From Myxococcales bacterium (lineage in GTDB: Bacteria > Myxococcota > Polyangia > Fen-1088), in NCBI GenBank assembly GCA_003153875.1, contig PMBY01000240.1, positions 377-6,635 on the forward strand: 6,259 bases of DNA, in the 5' to 3' direction. The position numbers and the translations under genes are program-made. Shown one piece after another: positions 1 to 4,729 of this stretch. The notes beneath the pieces were generated by a model that did no database searches, was not told the origin of the DNA, and worked only from the letters and a program-made list of their open reading frames with translations. Numbering within the stretch: position 1 is the first letter of the stretch; every line of letters starts with the position of its first letter.

Positions 1-197
1 GCGTGCTGGCCACCATGTTCGGCCACTACGCCCTCGACCGGCTCATGCACGGAGCGGAGGGGCAAGTGGTCGTGCTCAGTGGGGGCCGGTTGGGCGCCAT
101 TCCCATCGAGTCCGTGGCCGGCAAGCAGCGCAAGGTGCCGCTCGACGATCCGCTGGTGGTGGCGGCACGCGCGGTGGGAACCGACTTCGGGGACTGA
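1..197 (+). CDS. 6-phosphofructokinase, C-terminal fragment (5' end outside window)
   Basis: This is the last 65 or so codons of a phosphofructokinase, which phosphorylates fructose 6-phosphate in glycolysis in the cytoplasm. The frame is open to the left edge (the first complete codon is GTG at 3), so that codon is probably internal and not a start. The visible part shows the family's C-terminal pattern: a helix with AxxxGxxAxDxLxxG character (FGHYALDRLMHG), a strand giving QVVVLSGGRL, then IPIE, a short linker, and an ending VPLDDPLVVAARAVGTDFGD that resembles the C-termini of bacterial group III type enzymes, as I recall them. The catalytic and nucleotide-binding regions are off the window, so ATP versus pyrophosphate use cannot be judged here. 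The TGA stop at 195-197 directly abuts the stop of the convergent decarboxylase gene, leaving no intergenic base. Confidence 0.8.
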   Translation, partial: VLATMFGHYALDRLMHGAEGQVVVLSGGRLGAIPIESVAGKQRKVPLDDPLVVAARAVGTDFGD

Positions 198-845
198 TTA
201 GTACCGCGCCAGCACGGTTTCGCCCGCGCGGGTCCGATCGCCGGGTCGGCACAGCACTTCCAGCCCGGGGATCCGTCGCACAAACAGGTCGCACTGCGAT
301 CCCATGCGGATCATTCCCACACGCTGGCCGCACGCGACGGCGTCACCGGAATGCACGAAGCAGTCCACCTGGCGCACGTAGCGATCCGCGATCTGCACCA
401 TGGCCACCGACAAGTCTCCCTCGAAGACGATGGTGTTGCGCGCATTCTCGGCGACTGAGGCGCGCACGTCGTCGGTGATGGGCATGTGCCACATCAGGTG
501 CATGAGGGCGCGCACCATCGACTGATTCTCGCGGACCGCCGGGCGCGCATGCGCGTGCGTGACCTTGCCGCCGATGGGTGCTCGGTTCACGTGAACCGAC
601 CAGGGAAACATATAGATGCCAATCAGCACGCCCGGCAGCTCGCTGGGACCCACGAAGGGAGCGTCGGTGAGAGGGATCTCCGTTCCATGCTTGACCACCA
701 TGGGCATGGTGTGGGGCGCGATTTCGGAGACGTAGAGCACTTGGCCGTCAGCGGGCGCGACCACCACATGACCAGGCGGAGCGCGGCGCTCGGGGTCGCG
801 GAAGAAAGCGTGGAAGCGCCAGTAGAGAAACGAAACTGGGTCCAT
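198..845 (-). CDS. psd: Phosphatidylserine decarboxylase-like pyruvoyl enzyme (short type)
   Basis: The 215-residue product belongs to the short phosphatidylserine decarboxylase family, which self-cleaves to form a pyruvoyl group and decarboxylates an aminoacyl lipid headgroup (PS to PE) at the inner membrane. Visible landmarks are FFRDPER (14-20), APADG with Asp33, VHVNRAP with His85, AENARN near 132-137, and RMGSQCD with cleavage expected between Gly182 and Ser183. Asp33, His85 and Ser183 fit the family's Asp-His-Ser processing triad. Cleavage would give a 182-residue beta chain and a 33-residue alpha chain. Short-type enzymes usually begin with a hydrophobic anchor before FFRDPER; here only about 13 residues precede it. 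The missing anchor may be the preceding 71-codon ORF, which is in the same frame and separated by one TAG and two codons. The ATG at 845 has no clear Shine-Dalgarno sequence. Gln184 stands where the short family usually has Arg (GSR), as I recall it. Substrate may be PS or the product of the upstream DUF3419 enzyme. Family assignment is firm; substrate is open. Confidence 0.9.
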   Translation of the reverse strand: MDPVSFLYWRFHAFFRDPERRAPPGHVVVAPADGQVLYVSEIAPHTMPMVVKHGTEIPLTDAPFVGPSELPGVLIGIYMFPWSVHVNRAPIGGKVTHAHARPAVRENQSMVRALMHLMWHMPITDDVRASVAENARNTIVFEGDLSVAMVQIADRYVRQVDCFVHSGDAVACGQRVGMIRMGSQCDLFVRRIPGLEVLCRPGDRTRAGETVLARY

Positions 846-851
846 CAGGTG

Positions 852-1067
852 CTAGCCACGCGCCACGCGGGCGACGGCGCCCACCAGCGCCCGCTGTACG
901 GCGCGACCAGTGCATCGACCCAGCAGCCAAAGCGGGCCCCGCATGGCCCACAGCCAGATGAAGAACAGGCACATGCCCACGTAGGTCGCGTAGTCCACGG
1001 TGAAGTCCCACAGGGCGCGGCCGGGCTGCCGGCGCAGTTTGTCGAGAAACAGGCGCACACCGGTCAT
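852..1067 (-). CDS. Small single-pass membrane protein, or split N-terminal anchor of the decarboxylase
   Basis: This 71-codon ORF has no homologue I recognise. Residues 1-20 are cationic and amphipathic (Arg5, Lys10, Arg12, Arg13, Arg17). Residues about 28-50 form one hydrophobic segment including GMCLFFIWLW, and an Arg/Ala/Val-rich tail follows. Its ATG overlaps the TGA of the upstream DUF3419 gene as ATGA, which suggests translational coupling, and a GGAGAT ribosome-binding site sits just upstream, so translation is credible. The TAG at 852-854 is followed in the same frame by CAC CTG and then the ATG of the decarboxylase (845). Read through, the product would be about 289 residues with a membrane anchor ahead of FFRDPER, which is the architecture expected of short PSDs. 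It may be a separate anchor protein, the first part of a readthrough protein, or the 5' part of a gene with a recent nonsense mutation or sequencing error. Confidence 0.6.
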   Translation of the reverse strand: MTGVRLFLDKLRRQPGRALWDFTVDYATYVGMCLFFIWLWAMRGPLWLLGRCTGRAVQRALVGAVARVARG

Positions 1068-2296
1068 TGAATCTCCGCCGCGGCAAAGCTGTGCACCATC
1101 GCGTGATCGTCGAACTCAAGCTGTTGCTCGATTGCGTGGTCGTGGGTCAGCCGGATGGCGTGCTCGGGAAGGAATGGGCGATGATAGAAAACCCCGCGCG
1201 AGCACAGCCGCGCCCGTGGCCGCGCGGTACGCACGACCTGCTCGATGGTTTCCCCGAAGGCCTCATGCGAGAGATAGGCTGAGATATCAGAAAGCGAGTA
1301 TCCGTCGAAGTACTGCGAGGGTGCCGTACGCAAGACGCTGGCCATGTCTCCGTTGACCACGTGAACCCGCACGCTGTGCAACGCCTGCTTGATGCGGGCA
1401 AAACCGTATTCACACAGATACTCGGGCATCACGTGCTCGTCGCCGTAGCGGCCAAGGAACGCCAACCAGAGCAGGTGGTTGTCGCGTGCCAGGTGATGGT
1501 CGAGATAGCGTTCGATGTTTCCGAAGATCCGTTCGTGCAACTTGAGTTCAGGCGGAAGAAAACGCCAGAAGCCAGGCTCGTGCGAGAAGAAGCTGAAGAA
1601 GCTGCGGCGGCAGATGGTCTTGGCCACCAGGCGCCAGAGCGGGCCGTGCCATCCCGGCAGCAGGCGTCGCTGCTCCGCCAAATCGGTGCAGGCAAAAAGA
1701 CGACGCACCCAGCGGGGACGCAACAGGCGCGCGGCGGTCGCCACGTAGCGCGAGAAGAAGCGTTCCAGACTGCCCTGATACAAGACGCCGCGTTCGACCA
1801 AGAATGACTTGCTGTCGAAGTACGCACGCGCGCCGCTGGACAGTGCAGGCCGCAACGAATCGTAGACATCGAGTCGCTGTTGCGAGGGCCGCACGCCCAT
1901 GAAGGACAAGAAGTCTGCGTGGTCCAGCGTCCGCAGTCCGGCGAGCTTGAGCTCGAACAGGTGAGTTTGCGCGGGATTCACATCCACCGCCCAAACTTCC
2001 TCGGCCCCGTCTTGCAGTAGGTTGAGCACGCGACCGCCGCTGGCGCAGATCGCAACCAAGCGCTTGGACGCGTTGGGCAGCAGGACTTGCACCTCACTGC
2101 CCGAGTCCTCGTTGCACGAGGAATAGCTGATGCGCTCGCGATAGCGATGCCACAGAATCACCCGCCCCGGCTTCTCCATGGGTCGCGCCGGGACCGCGTC
2201 GCAACCAGCCAGCCCCAGCGCCAACGGTGAGCCGGATGGAGCCGTGTTACCGGGTAGGGACGTATCGTCGACGTTCAGGGACAGCGTGTCAGACAC
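1064..2296 (-). CDS. DUF3419 family, BtaA-like SAM:diacylglycerol 3-amino-3-carboxypropyltransferase
   Basis: The 410-residue protein matches the DUF3419/BtaA family. Characterised BtaA moves the 3-amino-3-carboxypropyl group of S-adenosylmethionine to diacylglycerol, making diacylglyceryl-homoserine, the precursor of betaine lipids. Landmarks are ISYSSCNEDSGSE (56-68), equivalent to the family's YxxxxED region; a SAM-binding loop ICASGGRVLNLL (83-94); AVDVNPAQTHLFELKLAGL (103-121) for the ribose-binding acidic residue and following helix; and a C-terminal half with NGDM (315-318), FDGYSLSDISAYLS (330-343) and VVRTARPRARL. No transmembrane helix is evident. The frame opens with GTG at 2296, which lacks a Shine-Dalgarno sequence. 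Residues 1-39 are low-complexity and not family-like, so ATG at 2179 (Met40) is an alternative start. It is first in an operon with the small membrane ORF and the PSD-like gene. The YSSCNEDS variant differs from classical BtaA, so the acceptor may also differ. No btaB-like methyltransferase is in the window. Confidence 0.8.
   Translation of the reverse strand: MSDTLSLNVDDTSLPGNTAPSGSPLALGLAGCDAVPARPMEKPGRVILWHRYRERISYSSCNEDSGSEVQVLLPNASKRLVAICASGGRVLNLLQDGAEEVWAVDVNPAQTHLFELKLAGLRTLDHADFLSFMGVRPSQQRLDVYDSLRPALSSGARAYFDSKSFLVERGVLYQGSLERFFSRYVATAARLLRPRWVRRLFACTDLAEQRRLLPGWHGPLWRLVAKTICRRSFFSFFSHEPGFWRFLPPELKLHERIFGNIERYLDHHLARDNHLLWLAFLGRYGDEHVMPEYLCEYGFARIKQALHSVRVHVVNGDMASVLRTAPSQYFDGYSLSDISAYLSHEAFGETIEQVVRTARPRARLCSRGVFYHRPFLPEHAIRLTHDHAIEQQLEFDDHAMVHSFAAAEIQ
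1071..1076 (-). promoter_or_regulatory. Ribosome-binding site of the 71-codon ORF
   Basis: On the minus strand the bases read GGAGAT, ending 3 nt before the ATG at 1067 (5 nt if only GGAG is counted). The site lies inside the last codons of the DUF3419 gene. Together with the ATGA overlap it supports real, coupled translation of the small membrane ORF. The decarboxylase start at 845 lacks a comparable site, which matters for whether that gene is translated alone. Confidence 0.6.
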
Positions 2297-2314
2297 GAAG
2301 TCAGCCTAGCGCAG

Positions 2315-2329
2315 CTGTTGCACTGTTGC
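2315..2329. repeat. Tandem heptamer CTGTTGC x2
   Basis: CTGTTGC occurs at 2315-2321 and again at 2323-2329, separated by one A. The 8-bp period is not helical, so it is a weak candidate for tandem protein binding. It lies 19-33 bp upstream of the GTG start of the DUF3419 gene and could overlap that gene's core promoter or leader. Confidence 0.3.
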
Positions 2330-2369
2330 CACCGCGATGGCAGCGCTATCAAGCCGTATCGCGCTGTCG

Positions 2370-2386
2370 AATCTTAGCCTAAGATT
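2370..2386. promoter_or_regulatory. Perfect 17-bp palindrome, operator candidate
   Basis: AATCTTAG, one central C, then CTAAGATT form a perfect 8-1-8 inverted repeat. Its right edge is 27 bp before the kinase ATG and its left edge is 73 bp before the GTG of the DUF3419 gene. Size, symmetry and AT-rich composition in GC-rich DNA suit the operator of a dimeric regulator. Each half contains TAAGAT on one strand, so it could overlap a -10 element in either direction. With only a single-base spacer it would make a poor RNA hairpin, which favours a DNA site over a terminator. The regulator is unknown; the adjacent kinase's own receiver domain has no DNA-binding output. Confidence 0.5.
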
Positions 2387-2405
2387 ACCAGTCCGTTTCG
2401 TGAGT

Positions 2406-2411
2406 GGAGGA
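2406..2411 (+). promoter_or_regulatory. Ribosome-binding site of the hybrid kinase
   Basis: GGAGGA lies immediately before the ATG at 2414 with a 2-nt gap. This is a strong anti-Shine-Dalgarno match at closer than usual spacing. No other in-frame start is near it, so it fixes the start of the kinase. Confidence 0.6.
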
Positions 2412-2413
2412 CC

Positions 2414-4435
2414 ATGGCTGCGGATCTCGATCACCCTGAGAGAAGCCAGAGCAACATCGACGTGATTCAGCTCATCGCCGATTTCGATCGGCACACCTCT
2501 CACCTGTCGTTCGCTGACATCGCCAAGGGTGCACTTGGCTTCATGGCCGACCATCTGCACTTGGCCCGCGCGTCGGTCGCGCTGCTGCGATCCGAGGGCG
2601 ACGGATTCTGGTTGTACGATGCGACGGTCGACGTGCAAGGGGTCGAATCGGGCAAGATCATTCCGCATGGGTCGGCCACGCTGAGCGAAACCGTGGAGCA
2701 GAAGCGCGCCATCTACCGGGCCGACATTCGTGACTGGCCCGCAAGAAACCCCGTTGATCAAGCATTCATTGCCCGTGGATTTCTCAGCACCCTCAGCGTC
2801 CCGCTCATGTCGGGCGAGCGCTGCAAAGGGACATTGAATGCCGCAGCCGCCAGGGTCGATGGGATCGATCTTGCCACGCGACAGGTGATCGAGCTGGTGG
2901 CGCCCAGGCTTGCCTATGCCTTCGAGATGGGAATGGCCCTCGATGCCTTGGCGGGAAGCGAGACGCGCTTTCGCGATGTATTCGAGACCGTGGGTGACGG
3001 CATCGTGGTGGCCGAACACGCGAGTCGCAAAATCGTGATGGTGAACACGGCCATGTGCACGCTGCTCGGGCGTACGCCAAGTGAGTTACGCGGGCTCACC
3101 ATCAATAGCATTCATCCCAGCGACCGCATTGACGAGGTCATCACAGTTTTCGAATCCATGATGCGTGGCGAGCGCGATCACGCCCTCGAGATCCCCATGC
3201 TGCGTGTCGATGGGACCGTCTTCCTGGCGGATGTCAGTGCCGGGAGCACCGTGATATCCAACAAGCGCTGCGTGGTCGGCGTATTTCGCGACGCCACTGA
3301 GCGATGTCGGCGCGAGGACGAGCAGCTTCACCTTCAGAAACTGGAATCCATTCGCACACTGGCCGCCGGCATCGCGCACGACTTCAACAACCTGCTCACG
3401 GGCTTGATCGGCAATATCAGCCTGGCGCAGATGAGTCTGGCTGACTCTCACGAAGCGCGGCCCTTGCTCGACGAGGCCCAGCGCGCGGCCACCCGAGCCA
3501 CGGCCCTCACGCGACGACTGCTCACCTTCGCCAAGGGCGGCGCTCCGCTGCGCCGATGCATGAACATCGTCCAGGTTGTGCGGGATTCAGCCAACCTGGC
3601 CACCAGTGGAAGCAACGTGACTTGCCAGTTCGATCTGCCTGACCAGGCTCTTGCGGTCATGGCGGACGAGGGACAACTGGCGCAGGTGTTCCAGAATCTG
3701 GTGCGCAATGGCGTCGAGGCCATGCCCAGAGGTGGCACGATGCGGGTGCAACTGTCCCGGCAAACCGGCAGCGACGGCGACGAGATCTGCGTCGCGGTGA
3801 GTGACCAGGGGCCGGGCATTGCACCGGAATTGCTCGAAAAGATCTTCCTGCCTTTCTTCTCCACCAAAGAAAGAGGCAGCGGTCTCGGGCTCGCGGTCGC
3901 CAACTCCATCATTCAGAACCATGGTGGGCGCATCCAGGTGTCTTCCGCATTGGGTGTCGGTACCACGTTTCGGGTCACTCTGCCGGCGATGGGGAGTGGG
4001 CAGGAGAGCGCCAGCCCGCCGCGGGCCAAGCAGCAGGGAACAGGTCGGGTTCTCGTGATGGATGACGAGGCCGCGGTCCTCCGCCTGGCAGAACGCGCCC
4101 TGCGAGATGCTGGCTACGCGACCAAGATGGTGAGCAACGGCGACGACGCGGTGGAAGTCTATCGCAAGGTCTTGGACGACGGGCAGCGTTTCGATGCGGT
4201 GGTTCTCGACTTGACCGTGAGGGGAGGCATGGGGGGAAGAGAAGCGGCAGAGCGCATCCTGGCCATCGATCCCGCCGCGCACCTGATGGTGTCCAGTGGC
4301 TACTCGGAGGATTCAGTAATGGCCGAGTATCGACGGCACGGTTTCTCCGCGGTGCTGCCCAAGCCGTACAGCGCGCAGCAACTGTGCGAGGCTGTGCAGG
4401 CCATGATCGCGGGTCATCCCGACGGGCGGAACTAA
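2414..4435 (+). CDS. Cytoplasmic hybrid sensor histidine kinase (GAF-PAS-HisKA-HATPase-REC)
   Basis: The 673-residue protein has no transmembrane segment, so it should sense a cytoplasmic signal. Domains: GAF-like (about 17-175), PAS (about 181-297, with HPSDR at 234-238 and VVGVFRDATER at its end), HisKA dimerisation domain with AHDFNNLL giving phospho-acceptor His322, and HATPase (about 415-525) with N-box Asn432 in RNGVEAM, G1 DQGPG (464-468), FLPFFSTKE (478-486) and G2 GSGLGL (488-493). A receiver domain (about 545-665) has Asp550/Asp551, phospho-acceptor Asp599 in VVLDLTV, Ser627/Ser628 and Lys650 in LPKPY. All catalytic residues are present, so it should autophosphorylate and pass phosphate to its own receiver. 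There is no output domain, so a phosphotransfer protein or a separate response regulator is needed, or the receiver acts as a phosphate sink. The GAF and PAS domains show no recognisable ligand signature. It is divergent from the lipid operon and shares its 117-bp upstream region. Signal and targets are unknown. Confidence 0.93.
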   Translation: MAADLDHPERSQSNIDVIQLIADFDRHTSHLSFADIAKGALGFMADHLHLARASVALLRSEGDGFWLYDATVDVQGVESGKIIPHGSATLSETVEQKRAIYRADIRDWPARNPVDQAFIARGFLSTLSVPLMSGERCKGTLNAAAARVDGIDLATRQVIELVAPRLAYAFEMGMALDALAGSETRFRDVFETVGDGIVVAEHASRKIVMVNTAMCTLLGRTPSELRGLTINSIHPSDRIDEVITVFESMMRGERDHALEIPMLRVDGTVFLADVSAGSTVISNKRCVVGVFRDATERCRREDEQLHLQKLESIRTLAAGIAHDFNNLLTGLIGNISLAQMSLADSHEARPLLDEAQRAATRATALTRRLLTFAKGGAPLRRCMNIVQVVRDSANLATSGSNVTCQFDLPDQALAVMADEGQLAQVFQNLVRNGVEAMPRGGTMRVQLSRQTGSDGDEICVAVSDQGPGIAPELLEKIFLPFFSTKERGSGLGLAVANSIIQNHGGRIQVSSALGVGTTFRVTLPAMGSGQESASPPRAKQQGTGRVLVMDDEAAVLRLAERALRDAGYATKMVSNGDDAVEVYRKVLDDGQRFDAVVLDLTVRGGMGGREAAERILAIDPAAHLMVSSGYSEDSVMAEYRRHGFSAVLPKPYSAQQLCEAVQAMIAGHPDGRN

Positions 4436-4475
4436 CCAGGATTGCGTGGACTGCGGATCGAAGTTAGCTGTTTCT

Positions 4476-4583
4476 CACAGAGACACAGAGGCCGCAGAGG
4501 CGGAGGAGCGAGGGAAGGGTTGGATGCAGCGCAGTCCAAATCCTTTCTTCTCATCCGATCTCTGTGCCCTCTGTGCCTCTGTG
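4476..4583. repeat. Long imperfect inverted repeat of the CACAGAGGC type (REP/MITE-like)
   Basis: The left arm (4476-4499) and the reverse complement of the right arm (4560-4583) agree at 21 of 24 positions. Each arm is itself a short tandem of a CACAGAG(G)-like unit. The 60-nt centre has further partial symmetry: TTGGA at 4520-4524 pairs with TCCAA at 4535-4539, flanked by purine-rich sequence on the left and pyrimidine-rich sequence on the right. The whole could fold into one long hairpin. Units of this kind recur in intergenic regions of many environmental bacterial genomes, from memory. There is no transposase and no clear target duplication in the window, so a non-autonomous or REP-like dispersed element is likely. 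It may also help to end transcription from both sides. Confidence 0.65.
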
Positions 4584-4593
4584 GGGGCGAGGG

Positions 4594-4610
4594 CGCGCGC
4601 GAAGCGCGCG
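4594..4610. repeat. GC-only 7-bp hairpin with GAA loop
   Basis: CGCGCGC (4594-4600), loop GAA, GCGCGCG (4604-4610) form a perfect stem in both strands. It lies 10 bp beyond the long inverted repeat, between convergent genes. No T-run follows in either direction, so it is not a canonical intrinsic terminator. It may be part of the same repeat element or a transcription-pausing structure. Confidence 0.4.
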
Positions 4611-4729
4611 GGGCGGGCAGGGTGGCCGGCCGTCCCGAAGCCCCCGAAGAGGGATAGGGTGCCAGCACCGCATTGGATCGCGCTCTACAAGATCCTGGTG
4701 AGAGAAGCTGGTCGGCTCTCGAGGCTGAG

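Larger units (their letters stand above)
2297..2413. promoter_or_regulatory. Divergent promoter region between the lipid operon and the kinase gene
   Basis: These 117 bp separate the 5' ends of two genes pointing away from each other, so both promoters should lie here or within the annotated N-terminus of the DUF3419 gene. The right part (about 2370-2400) is more AT-rich than its surroundings. I found no convincing -35/-10 pair on either strand. TAAGAT, a -10-like hexamer, occurs on both strands as part of the palindrome at 2370-2386. The heptamer CTGTTGC occurs twice at 2315-2321 and 2323-2329. No clear Pho box, tRNA or small RNA was seen. Confidence 0.55.
4436..4729. other. Convergent non-coding region between kinase and nuoN
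   Basis: These 294 bp lie between the 3' ends of two convergent genes. The left half holds a long imperfect inverted repeat (4476-4583) and a GC hairpin (4594-4610). From 4611 to 4729 I see no gene, only a small GGTG-CCAG-CACC hairpin at 4658-4669. No intrinsic terminator with a T-tract is visible for either gene, so the repeat structures may take that role, or termination may be factor-dependent. Plus-strand ORFs across this region encode His/Arg/Asp/Thr/Glu-rich and Leu/Cys/Ala-rich translations of the repeat and are not believable proteins. Confidence 0.7.

Noticed and set aside
223..232. CCCGCGCGGG palindrome as a terminator for the phosphofructokinase gene
   Set aside because: It has no loop and no following T-tract, lies within the decarboxylase coding sequence, and is expected by chance in GC-rich DNA.
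486..1070. Plus-strand 194-codon ORF opposite the decarboxylase and small membrane ORF
   Set aside because: It is antisense to a gene with clear PSD motifs. Its composition is His/Arg/Gln-rich with no domain, as expected from the complement of a GC-rich gene.
2198..2230. Lipobox-like LGLAGC at residues 27-32 of the DUF3419 protein
   Set aside because: The preceding residues are acidic and polar with no positive n-region and no real hydrophobic core. A SAM-dependent transferase should be cytoplasmic. The match is chance in a low-complexity leader.
2297..2413. Possible Pho box upstream of the BtaA-like gene
   Set aside because: Betaine-lipid genes are often phosphate-regulated, so I looked. 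Only one CTGCCAT-like heptamer appears on the minus strand, without the required second copy 11 bp away.
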